From contig NZ_JACOFT010000002.1 in NCBI RefSeq assembly GCF_014699135.1, forward strand, positions 682,001 to 746,000: DNA of 64,000 bases, read 5' to 3'. Every line of letters begins with the position of its first letter. The stretch's first letter is position 1. Positions 47,480-55,997 of the stretch are shown here, in pieces. Source of the DNA: Cognatundibacterium aquatile. GTDB taxonomy: Bacteria > Pseudomonadota > Gammaproteobacteria > Burkholderiales > Burkholderiaceae_D. Under the pieces are notes generated by a model. It was not told the origin of the DNA. It saw nothing but the letters and a program-made list of their open reading frames with translations, and searched no databases. Made by a program: the position numbers and the translations under genes.

Positions 47480-47872
47480 ATGCGGAAACAAAATGGCGGA
47501 TCTGAAGTTATATTACTTTTAGCAATTGGAGCAGCTGTTATTGTCTGGACAATATCAAAGGCCATCAACCTCGATATGCTCCTAACTCTAAAAGAAATAA
47601 TTGCAATATCAGCAGGTACGGCGGTCTATGTCTTGATGTTGAAATACTTAGACATCTCATTTAAAAGATCTTTTTTATTCTTTGTTGCGTTTGTCATTCT
47701 CTTGATAATACCTGCCTTAGACTACTACGCGAACCCCTATGCTGCAGATCCAGCTTGGTCGAAATATATCACTAGTGATACGGCATGGTATGGGTCAATA
47801 TACTGGCAACTTGGAATTATAGGCGCACTGGTAGCTGCTGGAATTTGGCAGAATTTTTCTGAAAACAGATAA
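47480..47872 (+). CDS. Small four-helix membrane protein (prophage cargo)
   Basis: A 130-residue protein with four hydrophobic segments: VILLLAIGAAVIVWTI, IIAISAGTAVYVLML, FFVAFVILLIIPAL and LGIIGALVAAGIW. The ATG at 47480 has GAGG five bases upstream; the frame is open to 47411. It is in the cargo zone, on the opposite strand to the lysis genes. It could be a superinfection-exclusion or lysogen-conversion protein, but no family is recognised. Confidence 0.65.
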   Translation: MRKQNGGSEVILLLAIGAAVIVWTISKAINLDMLLTLKEIIAISAGTAVYVLMLKYLDISFKRSFLFFVAFVILLIIPALDYYANPYAADPAWSKYITSDTAWYGSIYWQLGIIGALVAAGIWQNFSENR

Positions 47873-47886
47873 CAATCATCGACGGT

Positions 47887-47915
47887 AATAAAGCCCACTA
47901 AATGTGGGCTTTATT
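47887..47915. terminator. Bidirectional terminator between cargo and lysis genes
   Basis: AATAAAGCCCAC / GTGGGCTTTATT, a 12-bp stem with a 5-nt loop. It separates the rightward membrane-protein gene from the leftward late operon and would end the late transcript. Confidence 0.9.
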
Positions 47916-47944
47916 ACATTAGTGCAGACGTCTGCACATTCAAA

Positions 47945-48457
47945 TCACTTCGTTGCCGCCTGCAGCTTTGCGTAAAACTCCCGCAATCCTAGTGCTTGCT
48001 CTCGCCAGGCGAGGCAGGCGGTGGCGTTGAATGCGTTTGTTTCTGCGACCTCAACAAGCGAAATTCCGGAGGGTTCTCGGTCAGTATCGGCGACGGGTCC
48101 GGCAGACTCACCGATCCAGGCTGCGTCGTGGATGCGCACGAAGCCAGCGTTGATAGCACAACCAGCATTGTCATCAGAAGTGATGTAAATCGGCACTTGT
48201 TTTTCAATTGCTTCTCCCTTTGTGTAGATGGTTTTGATGCGAGGCACGTATTTGATTTGAGTATCGATCACGATTTTTGCTTGCGCCTGTGCGACTTTGA
48301 CCGACTGCGCTGCCTGCTCTGATACGTAATCAATGTGGGCTTGCCCGGCGCTGCGCTCACCGTGCATCATGCCAAGCAGATAGATCACTGCGCCTGCTGC
48401 GACAGCAACCAGCGCCCGCACGTACCACGGCATGAGTCGAGTTATTGAGTCAAACAT
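47945..48457 (-). CDS. Phage inner-membrane spanin (Rz-like)
   Basis: A 170-residue protein with one N-terminal membrane helix (about 12-30, WYVRALVAVAAGAVIYLLGM) and a periplasmic helical region (SEQAAQSVKVAQAQAKI). Position after the endolysin and the embedded lipoprotein gene identify it as an i-spanin. It would bridge to the o-spanin to disrupt the outer membrane at lysis. The start overlaps the endolysin end by 16 bp. Confidence 0.88.
   Translation of the reverse strand: MFDSITRLMPWYVRALVAVAAGAVIYLLGMMHGERSAGQAHIDYVSEQAAQSVKVAQAQAKIVIDTQIKYVPRIKTIYTKGEAIEKQVPIYITSDDNAGCAINAGFVRIHDAAWIGESAGPVADTDREPSGISLVEVAETNAFNATACLAWREQALGLREFYAKLQAATK
47989..48207 (-). CDS. Phage outer-membrane spanin lipoprotein (Rz1-like), nested in Rz
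   Basis: A 72-residue protein encoded entirely inside the Rz gene in another frame. A TTG start has GGGAG six bases upstream. The signal peptide ends in lipobox LASC with lipidated C24, and the short mature part is proline-rich (PDPSPILTENPPEF). This is the classic Rz1 architecture. Confidence 0.85.
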   Translation of the reverse strand: MKNKCRFTSLLMTMLVVLSTLASCASTTQPGSVSLPDPSPILTENPPEFRLLRSQKQTHSTPPPASPGESKH

Positions 48458-48939
48458 ATCTTCCTTTCATCGTTGCGCCGTTTAACAAGCCCAGGTAACT
48501 CAACACCGCCAGCTTTTGCCCACTGTCGATTTATTTCATTGCAAGCACCGATGTAATCGCCCTTATTCAGCTTCGTTACCATTGTTGATGGCCGCCCAGA
48601 CTTCAGCATGCAAAAGCCGTCTTTTACCCCTGCCCTACCAGGTCCGACATTAAAAACAAACGATACGAAAGCTGCACGCTGGTAATCATTCATCGGCACA
48701 TGGGTGCATGACTCCATTGCGCTCTTTGCGTCCAGCAAATCTCGAACAGTCAGTTCGTCGCACTCCTGGACAGTTGCTATATCCCCCATCTTTACGCCAC
48801 CTGTATGCCCGCGACAAATCGTCGGGATGCTAATTGGGTCAAGGTACGCTTTCGTTGACATCCCCTCGTACATTGCGATGATCGGGAACGCTGCAGCAAT
48901 TCCTGCAGTTGCCAGCCGCTTTTTTAATACGTCATTCAT
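48442..48939 (-). CDS. Phage endolysin, GH24 lysozyme of the SAR type
   Basis: A 165-residue muramidase. The catalytic triad spacing E-8-D-5-T is exact: E25, D34, T40 in YEGMSTKAYLDPISIPT. The N-terminus (KKRLATAGIAAAFPIIAMY) is a weakly hydrophobic, Ala/Gly-rich helix typical of signal-anchor-release endolysins. It is exported by Sec, held in the membrane, then released. The ATG at 48939 overlaps the holin-like stop (ATGA). The frame opens earlier at 49038. Confidence 0.93.
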   Translation of the reverse strand: MNDVLKKRLATAGIAAAFPIIAMYEGMSTKAYLDPISIPTICRGHTGGVKMGDIATVQECDELTVRDLLDAKSAMESCTHVPMNDYQRAAFVSFVFNVGPGRAGVKDGFCMLKSGRPSTMVTKLNKGDYIGACNEINRQWAKAGGVELPGLVKRRNDERKICLTQ

Positions 48940-49217
48940 TTTGGATTCATCCCCATTTTTATCGCCACGATAATTCCCCACACAGTGAGAAAAAAACTCA
49001 GAATTGCTGTAATCGGTTTTGCCAGCCGCCCTATCCACGTCAGCACTTTAAATGCCGATTTGAAACTATTAAGGATGTCAATAAGCTCTGACGTATTACT
49101 CTCTGTGCGTCGTGTTGATTCGGTGTTTGCGTCAAGCTGCTGCTGGATGGTATCCATGCGTAGCCGCAGCTCCTGAATCGTTTGCGGGTGAACTTCATTG
49201 CCGAAATCATCTTGCAT
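48936..49217 (-). CDS. Putative holin / small phage membrane protein
   Basis: A 93-residue protein with a charged helical N-terminal part (LRLRMDTIQQQLDANTEST) and one C-terminal membrane helix (about 68-87, AILSFFLTVWGIIVAIKMGM). The ATG at 49217 has AAGGAGA upstream. It precedes the endolysin with a 4-bp overlap. By position it is the holin or pinholin; one membrane helix fits class III holins. No named family is recognised. Confidence 0.7.
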   Translation of the reverse strand: MQDDFGNEVHPQTIQELRLRMDTIQQQLDANTESTRRTESNTSELIDILNSFKSAFKVLTWIGRLAKPITAILSFFLTVWGIIVAIKMGMNPK

Positions 49218-49270
49218 CGCCTCTCCTTTGGGCACAAAAAAACAGCCCACCGTGAGTAAAGCGGCGGGCA

Positions 49271-49293
49271 TAAAAAAACCCGCCGAAGCGGGC
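49271..49293 (-). terminator. Intrinsic terminator-like hairpin upstream of the lysis cassette
   Basis: On the minus strand GCCCGC-TTCG-GCGGG is followed by TTTTTTT. It lies between the DUF4376 tail gene and the holin-like gene. The core is nearly the same as the hairpin at 62730. Confidence 0.85.
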
Positions 49294-49317
49294 GTTTGGT
49301 ACTGCTGACAAAAATAC

Positions 49318-49932
49318 TTATCCGGGCAAGGCGATGGCGTTAATCTCCGCAACTGTCGCGGCATTTAACAGAGCTAATTTCATCGCTTCTGACTGATTAA
49401 AATTCACAACGCCCTGCGCAGCCATGCTTGCGTACATCGATTTAAATTTCTCAATCGTGTCCATCTGGATATATGCGTTATCTGCGGTTTTCCAGACATT
49501 CGGAAAATTAGGAGGAAATGCGCCGGTGATCGCAATTGTCGTCGCAACGCTTTCAATGTCTCCACGCGACAACGCATCGCATGAGATCAAATGGCCAAGA
49601 TGTGGGAACGTCGATGCGTTCGCAGTTGACCGCCACGTGTTGATTGCATCGTTTTTTGCGCGTTTTAATGCAGTCATGATCTGAGCGCACTCAGCAGCCG
49701 GTCGAGGCTCAATACGCCATTTTGTATGCAGTACACCGCCAACCTGCTCGATGCCATCATCAACTGCTATTTCTACTGCGGAAACGGCTGGAGGTGCTGT
49801 TTCATGAACAAATTCGATATCAAGAAACGCAGCGTCAGCAGCACTCAGATCATCAGGTATTTGATGATTCGGGAATGCGTCTGCGAGGGCAATACGATCA
49901 ACAATAGATCCGTTTTTTAGTTTGAATTTCAT
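49318..49932 (-). CDS. Phage tail-fibre-associated DUF4376 protein
   Basis: A 204-residue protein. The C-terminal part (about 85-204), with RAKNDAINTWRSTANAS, FPHLGHLISCDALSRGDIE and a VAEINAIALPG end, fits DUF4376, found in phage tail-fibre regions. The N-terminal part resembles tail-fibre accessory proteins. It sits between the tail fibre gene cluster and the lysis cassette. Its precise role, assembly or adhesin tip, is unknown. Confidence 0.8.
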   Translation of the reverse strand: MKFKLKNGSIVDRIALADAFPNHQIPDDLSAADAAFLDIEFVHETAPPAVSAVEIAVDDGIEQVGGVLHTKWRIEPRPAAECAQIMTALKRAKNDAINTWRSTANASTFPHLGHLISCDALSRGDIESVATTIAITGAFPPNFPNVWKTADNAYIQMDTIEKFKSMYASMAAQGVVNFNQSEAMKLALLNAATVAEINAIALPG

Positions 49933-49934
49933 GT

Positions 49935-50270
49935 TTATCCTAAGTCAACCACATTGGTCGTCGGAAGAGTAACCACCTGACCATCTGCACTGGTCAGAGT
50001 GATATACACTGGATTATTCCCCGGTGCGTATAACCAATCCGGTTTAGCTATGTTGTACGCATTGTTATCTGGTGGCGCGATGTTGACTGTCGAAGCCAAT
50101 ACGCCGCTAACATAGGCTCTGAGCACATAAGGTCGAGTACCGCCAATGACTTGATTTATGTAAAGCGAGATATATGGATTAGCACTCGATACATTAGGAC
50201 TGCACGAAAACGATGAATATGTCAAAGGCGCAGCAGTAATGCCGCCCATGATCTTTTTAAAATGCCTCAT
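49935..50270 (-). CDS. Phage tail-region hypothetical protein
   Basis: A 111-residue beta-rich protein starting MRHFKKIMGGITAAPL. The ATG at 50270 has AAGGTGG upstream and overlaps the tail fibre stop by 4 bp. It contains NPYISLYINQVIGGTRPYVL and a GNNPVYITLTSADG strand pair. It is possibly a tail-fibre tip or distal protein. No family is recognised. Confidence 0.65.
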   Translation of the reverse strand: MRHFKKIMGGITAAPLTYSSFSCSPNVSSANPYISLYINQVIGGTRPYVLRAYVSGVLASTVNIAPPDNNAYNIAKPDWLYAPGNNPVYITLTSADGQVVTLPTTNVVDLG

Positions 50271-51706
50271 CGAACCACCTTGCCGTATATCGTCGCACCA
50301 GCATCCCGTGTCCAAACCAAAATGAAGTCGGTTCCAGCGGATTGCAGCGTTACAGCGTTACTCGCAAACGTGGTCGTGAATGATCCATCTGATTTGACCC
50401 AGTTAATCGTTGGAAACGCGATGGTTCTGCCGCCGAAATTGACGCACTCAATCAGCAATTCATCCGTGTTGCCGGATGTATCCCAGCCCGCCAGCGACAG
50501 CGTGATGTTCCCTGTGGCCGTGATCTTTTGATGCCCCGCATCGCTGACAGTAATTGCGGCAGTGCCAGAAGCAAAGCTACCCTTGTCCAAAAACGTGACT
50601 TTCTTCGCTTTTGTGTTGATCGATGTCACTGCATCGCTGATCTGCCTCTGTAACTTCCCGACGGCGACTAAGACAGTATCTGTCGTAGCAACGGCGGCAT
50701 TGGCTGCGGTCGATAATCCAGTCAGCACAACAGCACGGACAGCCGCTGCAAGATTCCCCCATGTTTTATTGCCGAGGTAGTAGTCTGTTGTAGCACCAGC
50801 GGCCACTGCCGGTTCCTTGCCATTGAATGTTGCCCAGTCCGTTTTATCAAGATATCCGCTGGCCGTGTTTGTCGCCGCAGGCATTGCAATGACGGGATCT
50901 ATGCCGCCAGTTGATGTCAGCGGTGCAGTTGCTGATACTGAATTCAGCGTGCCTGTTCCAGCCGGGCCAATATCTCCTTTATCACCTTTGTCGCCTTTGT
51001 CCCCCTTCTGCAGCACAAGATTCAATACTTGGTTTGGGGTTGCGCCAGAGATAGTCGCAGACGGTGTGGCGCCCGATGTTACCGTACCGACTGATAACAC
51101 ATTGGCTGGGCCAGTCGCGCCGGTGTCGCCTTTTACGCCTTGAATCCCCTGATCACCCTTACTTCCTTGAATTCCAGGAATACCTTTTTCCCCCTGAATA
51201 CCTTGGATACCTTGAATGCCTTGATCGCCCTTGTCACCCTTAGCGCCCTGAATATCACTTGATTTCCAAACAGATCCAGACCACACATAGATCGCTGTAC
51301 CGATCAAATAAGCATCGCCAGAAATAATGCCAGAGGCTGGCAGGGCTTCTGGCGATGTCAAAATGCCCTTCAATGCCAACCCTTTACCGACCAGATCGCC
51401 ATTGTTATACGCATCACGGAAACTGCCAAACGTGCTGAGCAAAGTTGTTGCTGACTGCGCGAGCTGCAAGATATATGACTGCGTTTGAGCGATGGCATAG
51501 GCTGCATTTGCAGCTGTAGCGCCCTTATACTGCGTAACAAGTCGCAGCGCCGTTGCAGAGATGACTGATTCAACTTCATACGCGCCGCCATCTGGCCCGA
51601 AGAAAATTGCACCGCTCAGGACGTTCGATACAAAATCAACATTCTGCCCAGCGACATCGCGAGAATTGACGGTCACACTGACCGACCCCGCCCGATACCA
51701 TCCCAT
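50267..51706 (-). CDS. Phage tail fibre with collagen-like repeats
   Basis: A 479-residue fibre. Residues 1-150 form an N-terminal domain that probably attaches to the tail. Collagen-like Gly-X-Y triplets follow at about 154-200 (GAKGDKGDQGIQGIQGIQG) and again at 235-251 (GDKGDKGDKGDIG). A beta-rich C-terminus, likely trimeric, would bind the host surface. Such triplets form extended trimeric rods in phage fibres. It lies between the XkdW-like gene and the small tail gene. Confidence 0.9.
   Translation of the reverse strand: MGWYRAGSVSVTVNSRDVAGQNVDFVSNVLSGAIFFGPDGGAYEVESVISATALRLVTQYKGATAANAAYAIAQTQSYILQLAQSATTLLSTFGSFRDAYNNGDLVGKGLALKGILTSPEALPASGIISGDAYLIGTAIYVWSGSVWKSSDIQGAKGDKGDQGIQGIQGIQGEKGIPGIQGSKGDQGIQGVKGDTGATGPANVLSVGTVTSGATPSATISGATPNQVLNLVLQKGDKGDKGDKGDIGPAGTGTLNSVSATAPLTSTGGIDPVIAMPAATNTASGYLDKTDWATFNGKEPAVAAGATTDYYLGNKTWGNLAAAVRAVVLTGLSTAANAAVATTDTVLVAVGKLQRQISDAVTSINTKAKKVTFLDKGSFASGTAAITVSDAGHQKITATGNITLSLAGWDTSGNTDELLIECVNFGGRTIAFPTINWVKSDGSFTTTFASNAVTLQSAGTDFILVWTRDAGATIYGKVVR
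50960..51245 (-). repeat. Collagen-like short tandem repeats in the tail fibre gene
   Basis: Two blocks of 9-bp (Gly-X-Y) DNA repeats lie around 50968-51012 and 51108-51245. In-frame slippage between repeats could change fibre length. Confidence 0.7.
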
Positions 51707-51723
51707 AGAAACTCCTTTAGACG

Positions 51724-51752
51724 AAAAAAAACCGCTGATGACGCGGCTTTTT
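51724..51752 (-). terminator. Intrinsic terminator-like hairpin before the tail fibre gene
   Basis: The minus strand reads AAAAAGCCGC, a 7-nt loop, GCGGT, then T8. One G-U pair is needed. It lies between the XkdW-like gene and the tail fibre gene. Confidence 0.75.
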
Positions 51753-51768
51753 ATGAGTAGTGCTTTGA

Positions 51769-52095
51769 TTAAATTTTCGGATACTTTCGCTTCACTTCAT
51801 CACAAGCAGCAATGTAGGCGATCATTTTTGAATCATCCCCTTTGCTTTGCCAGTACAGTGCATCTGCAAAATCCTGCATCGGTGGATATTCAAGAAGTCG
51901 CTGCTGGACATACGTCACAGGTGGCTCTGCTGAAATAAACTCACCATCGATGAATCGCCAGCGGCCATGCGGTGCCATGCCGATATGAACATTGCTATGA
52001 CCATCAGTGTTCATGTCGATTGTTTCCTGCTGACAAACGCCTGCTTTAATAACCAAACCAGTTTCGTCAGTAATGAAATAATTAATCATATTCAT
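51769..52095 (-). CDS. XkdW-like phage tail protein
   Basis: A 108-residue protein. The C-terminal segment LEYPPMQDFADALYWQSKGD followed by MIAYIAACDEVKRKYPK matches the XkdW-like pattern seen after tail-tip proteins. The start overlaps the gpJ stop (ATGA), so it is coupled to the host-specificity protein. It may assist fibre attachment. Confidence 0.75.
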   Translation of the reverse strand: MNMINYFITDETGLVIKAGVCQQETIDMNTDGHSNVHIGMAPHGRWRFIDGEFISAEPPVTYVQQRLLEYPPMQDFADALYWQSKGDDSKMIAYIAACDEVKRKYPKI

Positions 52096-55000
52096 CGTTT
52101 TATCACTTGTATAAATAATGACGCTCCGTTCGTGTTGCGTGAGTCGTTAGACTGCAACACGTACGTGTGGTATCCAGCACCAGGCCTGTCGATAATGCCG
52201 CGCGATGCCATCGTCCCCGCACCTGGTATTTCGCCCCACAACTGAGTACCGTCGCGCTGTAACGTGATAGCCGAATAAAATGATTGCGTTAGCGACCCCT
52301 GTACAAATACCGGATAGTCACCGTCAAGATAAACACTGACGGAAACCGAGCTTGCCTGTGCAAATGCACCGACAGGTACTGTGACCGCGTTACCTTTTAT
52401 TTGCAACGTATCGACATTGGCTGTCTTGATGTGAGCAGTGGTGATCCACTCTTCCCCAATGACGGCTTGATTGATAAAGACCTGCCCACCCTGCACAACA
52501 AATGGGGTCTGCAACGTGCCGGTGCTTTCATCAATAATCGCGACACGCTGCGCCGAGAGTAATACTTGCGACTCAGTGACCCCGTTCCTGCTATTCACAC
52601 CAACACCAATGCCCGCGATGATCGTTCGTCCACCTGATACGATCTGCGTCTTGATCGTCTGCATAGCAGATAAATCGCCATTGATATTAGCAACAGCCGT
52701 TGAGACGTTTTGCACCGTTGCAGACGTGTCATTTGCCTTTGCAGTTACGGTATCCACTTTCACTGCCAACGAACCAAGTGCATCAGCTCTGGCACTGATT
52801 TCAGTCTGAATTGCGGCCGTATTTTGATCAACTTTGACAGTCAGCGTATCAAGTCGTCCAGCTTGAGCACTATCAGCAGTTGCTCTGACATATTGCTCAT
52901 TCTGTATTGCTGCTGTGTTTTGATCTACTTTAACCGCCAGTGTATCGATGCGACTGGCTTGCGCGCTGTCTGCTGTTACTCTCGCAGTTATTTCAGATTG
53001 AATTGAAGCAGTTGCCTCCCCCATCCGCACCTGCAACACTTCGACCTTGCTTGCTTGAGCGAGTTGACTTGTCGCCAGCGTCTCTTGCTTCGTCTGAATC
53101 GCAGCAAAATTGTCGTCATACGCTGACTTCATTGTCGTGACCCGTTGCGACAGCGCCTGATTACTATCTGTGACGACTTGCTGAAGATCAGTTATCTGCG
53201 CAAGATTTTCAGCATATTTAGCCGATGTCTCGGATCTGGTAACAGAGATCGATTTATCTGCATCAGAAAACGCAATCAAGTGCAGTGCAGCCATTGCCTC
53301 ACCATCTCTGATTGAATTTTCTTGTCTCGATACCAGCGATTGAAGTGCTGAACCGTCCGGGATATTGACTATCGCCGTTTCAATATCGATGAGGCGCGTA
53401 TCGATCTCTTTTATGTCGTCAATCGGCTTTAATAAATCTATTGCCAACTGCGTTTTACTGATTTTCCCATTCAGATAATCAAGAATGTTTTTCGCATCTG
53501 TGCTGGAGACTCCGCGAATGCCAGCGCCGGTCGGGTAAAAATCACTGATGCTATTTCGCTTATCAATTAATCTCACCCAAAAATAGTATTCGTCGCCTGC
53601 AGCAAGCCCAGTCAATGAAAATGACACTTGCGGCGCAGAGATACTTGCCAGTTTTACTGCGTTAGCGATCTGCGTGGATTTTGAATACCATATTTCGGAT
53701 GCGGATAAATGCAACATCGTCGCATCGTCAACAGTCCACGCCACATCGATCCCGAACACTTTTGATGTCGTCGTCAGACCTAACGATGGCGCAACTGCAG
53801 ATCCACCACCAGGCGATACCTGCGCATTAAAATCAACCGTCTGCGATTTAGTACCTGTTGCAGACACAGCTGTGACTGTAAAGCTATACGAACCAGCCAG
53901 CATGCCTTTAATTTCATAGCTGGATGCTTGCACAGTATCAGTCGTCCACGAACCATCTTCGCGCCGCCAGGTAACGATGTACTTTGGAGCCTGACCGAAC
54001 CAACTCAGTATTCCATCTGTTGCAGACAAACTAGGGTCAACCCAGTACGTATTTGATGAAAACATCAGATTCGTCGGCGCATTTGGAATCGTTGCTAACA
54101 CAGTCACCGGCTGACGTTGAATCTTTGTCCCGTTATCGATATAGCCGAACTTGCCGGGTTCATGCCTGATTGCCGATATCTCAAACGAAAGCGAATCTTT
54201 CTGCGTGATCGATATAATCCGATAAGTCGGCGCAACCAGAGCCGCACTATCAACAGACCAGATTGCAGGAGCCTGCGGCATCACAGACCATTCGCCCTCG
54301 ACCGTCACATCATTACCAGAAACAGACGAAACGACCTTTGTTTCAGATATACCTGTCGGTAAGATGACGCTGAGACTGTCACCGGCAGCAATGACCGGCG
54401 CTTTATCCAGCGTTACAACACGCCCGGACGCTGCACGAATACGACCACCATTTCGACGCCCGGCTTTATTTGGATTCGCGATCCGGACAACCTGCCCAGG
54501 AGCAACGACCAACGCATCAAGCGCAACGCCAAACGTCACCACATCTGTTTCCAGGCGAGACGTTAGCAATGCCCATTTACCAGCTCGCTGCGCCTGCCCT
54601 TGCGATGAGCAACCAAACGCAGTGATATTGAGTTGCTGAACGCCGTAGCGAATCAAACCATCGTCATCTTGCACGTACTCAGATTTCTGCTTGTAGAAAT
54701 TTGCAGGATCATTCCACGACACAACTGCGACTGTATAACGTGTTTTCTTGCTGCTGCCAGTGTTATGAAACTTACCGTCGATAACGTTTGCAGCTGTGAA
54801 GATATAAGTCGGGTCTTGCGGCATATCTGCTGATGCCACAATCGTGCCGCCAGCCCAGTATGTGATGCCACGGAACAGAGCCGCCAAGTCCTGAAGCACT
54901 TTGTATGCCTCTGCTGCGCTCTGCAAATACAGATTACATGTGAAGCGTGGCTCAGTACCACCGTGACCATCTGGCACCATTTGATCGCAATACTGCGCGA

Positions 55001-55937
55001 TCTGGTACAAACCCCATTTGTCGACGTAAGACGATGGGATTAAATTACCCAAACCATAGCGCCCATTGATCAGAAGATCATAAAATATCCATGCCGGATT
55101 ATTCGTCCATGCTGGTTTAAACGTCCCGTTCCAGATGCCGGAATACGTTCTGGCCACTGGATCATAGTTTGATGGAACCGATAGAATGCGGCCGTACAGA
55201 TCATAAGCGCGAGTCGGAATGCTCTGAAACTGCGCCGCATCAATCTGCACACCAACAATCGCTGACATGGGATACCGCATACGCGCATCGATCAACTCGG
55301 TGTACGTCAGAATTGACGTTGTATCTGCTGTCGTTGAACTGTTCGCATTCGGCGTTGTTCTGACTACGCGAACAGTCCAGCCAGTCATTGCCTTTGGCAG
55401 TTTTATCCGGTGACTGCGCTGGTATTGTGATGTGGTCTTGCCTGAAAATGCGGTGTCAACCACGACTTCATAAGCACTACCATCAGTCGACAACTCGATT
55501 TTATAGGCAACGGTGTAGCCATTGATATTACCGTTCGATGTATCAGCTTTGGTCAGCGCATTGATACCAAGACGAATGCTGATCGATGTCAGTTGCGTGT
55601 TAGAGAGCGATTTAGTCCATGGCGATGTTGATCGCAATTCGACACCGACACCGATCTCATTTGATACATCCGGAAAGCCGTCAATCGGGTCCTGAACTTG
55701 CGTGCCCGGGCGAAAGTCAACCGTCGCCCCTTTAAAGTTGTATGTGCCGTCAGCGTTTTGCAATGGGGTTTCATTAAAATAGACGGACTTCATCCCATCT
55801 ACCAACCCCTGAATTTCTCCCTCAGATACAAGATCGAGCACTTTCGCATAAGAGATACTATGCAGACTGTCTGGGGTTTCTGAACCGCCGCCACCACCAC
55901 TACCTGACTTGCCTTTGTAACCGATAATCTCGCGCAT
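52092..55937 (-). CDS. Phage host-specificity / tail tip protein, lambda gpJ-like
   Basis: A 1281-residue tail tip protein. It begins MREIIGYKGKSGSGGGGGSE and SLHSISYAKVLDLVSEGEIQ, the typical gpJ opening. Fibronectin-type-III-like parts follow at about 620-810, then a long coiled coil (about 860-1110) with tandem units of about 32 residues, and a C-terminal receptor-binding end. It forms the central fibre that contacts the host receptor. Confidence 0.94.
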   Translation of the reverse strand: MREIIGYKGKSGSGGGGGSETPDSLHSISYAKVLDLVSEGEIQGLVDGMKSVYFNETPLQNADGTYNFKGATVDFRPGTQVQDPIDGFPDVSNEIGVGVELRSTSPWTKSLSNTQLTSISIRLGINALTKADTSNGNINGYTVAYKIELSTDGSAYEVVVDTAFSGKTTSQYQRSHRIKLPKAMTGWTVRVVRTTPNANSSTTADTTSILTYTELIDARMRYPMSAIVGVQIDAAQFQSIPTRAYDLYGRILSVPSNYDPVARTYSGIWNGTFKPAWTNNPAWIFYDLLINGRYGLGNLIPSSYVDKWGLYQIAQYCDQMVPDGHGGTEPRFTCNLYLQSAAEAYKVLQDLAALFRGITYWAGGTIVASADMPQDPTYIFTAANVIDGKFHNTGSSKKTRYTVAVVSWNDPANFYKQKSEYVQDDDGLIRYGVQQLNITAFGCSSQGQAQRAGKWALLTSRLETDVVTFGVALDALVVAPGQVVRIANPNKAGRRNGGRIRAASGRVVTLDKAPVIAAGDSLSVILPTGISETKVVSSVSGNDVTVEGEWSVMPQAPAIWSVDSAALVAPTYRIISITQKDSLSFEISAIRHEPGKFGYIDNGTKIQRQPVTVLATIPNAPTNLMFSSNTYWVDPSLSATDGILSWFGQAPKYIVTWRREDGSWTTDTVQASSYEIKGMLAGSYSFTVTAVSATGTKSQTVDFNAQVSPGGGSAVAPSLGLTTTSKVFGIDVAWTVDDATMLHLSASEIWYSKSTQIANAVKLASISAPQVSFSLTGLAAGDEYYFWVRLIDKRNSISDFYPTGAGIRGVSSTDAKNILDYLNGKISKTQLAIDLLKPIDDIKEIDTRLIDIETAIVNIPDGSALQSLVSRQENSIRDGEAMAALHLIAFSDADKSISVTRSETSAKYAENLAQITDLQQVVTDSNQALSQRVTTMKSAYDDNFAAIQTKQETLATSQLAQASKVEVLQVRMGEATASIQSEITARVTADSAQASRIDTLAVKVDQNTAAIQNEQYVRATADSAQAGRLDTLTVKVDQNTAAIQTEISARADALGSLAVKVDTVTAKANDTSATVQNVSTAVANINGDLSAMQTIKTQIVSGGRTIIAGIGVGVNSRNGVTESQVLLSAQRVAIIDESTGTLQTPFVVQGGQVFINQAVIGEEWITTAHIKTANVDTLQIKGNAVTVPVGAFAQASSVSVSVYLDGDYPVFVQGSLTQSFYSAITLQRDGTQLWGEIPGAGTMASRGIIDRPGAGYHTYVLQSNDSRNTNGASLFIQVIKR
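52819..53015 (-). repeat. Coiled-coil coding repeats in gpJ
   Basis: About 96-bp units encode KVDQNTAAIQ...ADSAQAxRxDTL, about 32 residues each, in at least two clear and one partial copies. They form part of the trimeric coiled coil. Confidence 0.65.
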
Positions 55938-55953
55938 TTATAAACCTTTGGAC

Positions 55954-55978
55954 GAAAAAAAGCACCCGAAGGTGCTTT
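55954..55978 (-). terminator. Intrinsic terminator-like hairpin between gpI and gpJ genes
   Basis: AAAGCACC-TTCG-GGTGCTTT followed by TTTTT on the minus strand, a compact 8-bp stem with a UUCG loop. It lies between the tail assembly gene I and J. Confidence 0.85.
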
Positions 55979-55997
55979 GTGATGACGTTTTTTGTTT

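Noticed and set aside
47325-47522. 65-codon hydrophobic frame before the four-helix membrane protein
   Set aside because: It overlaps the well-supported gene at 47480 in another frame and has no ribosome site.
51108-51245. Regular short repeats that could suggest a CRISPR array
   Set aside because: The repeats are in-frame collagen-like codons inside the tail fibre gene and have no unique spacers. No CRISPR array or cas gene is seen in the window.
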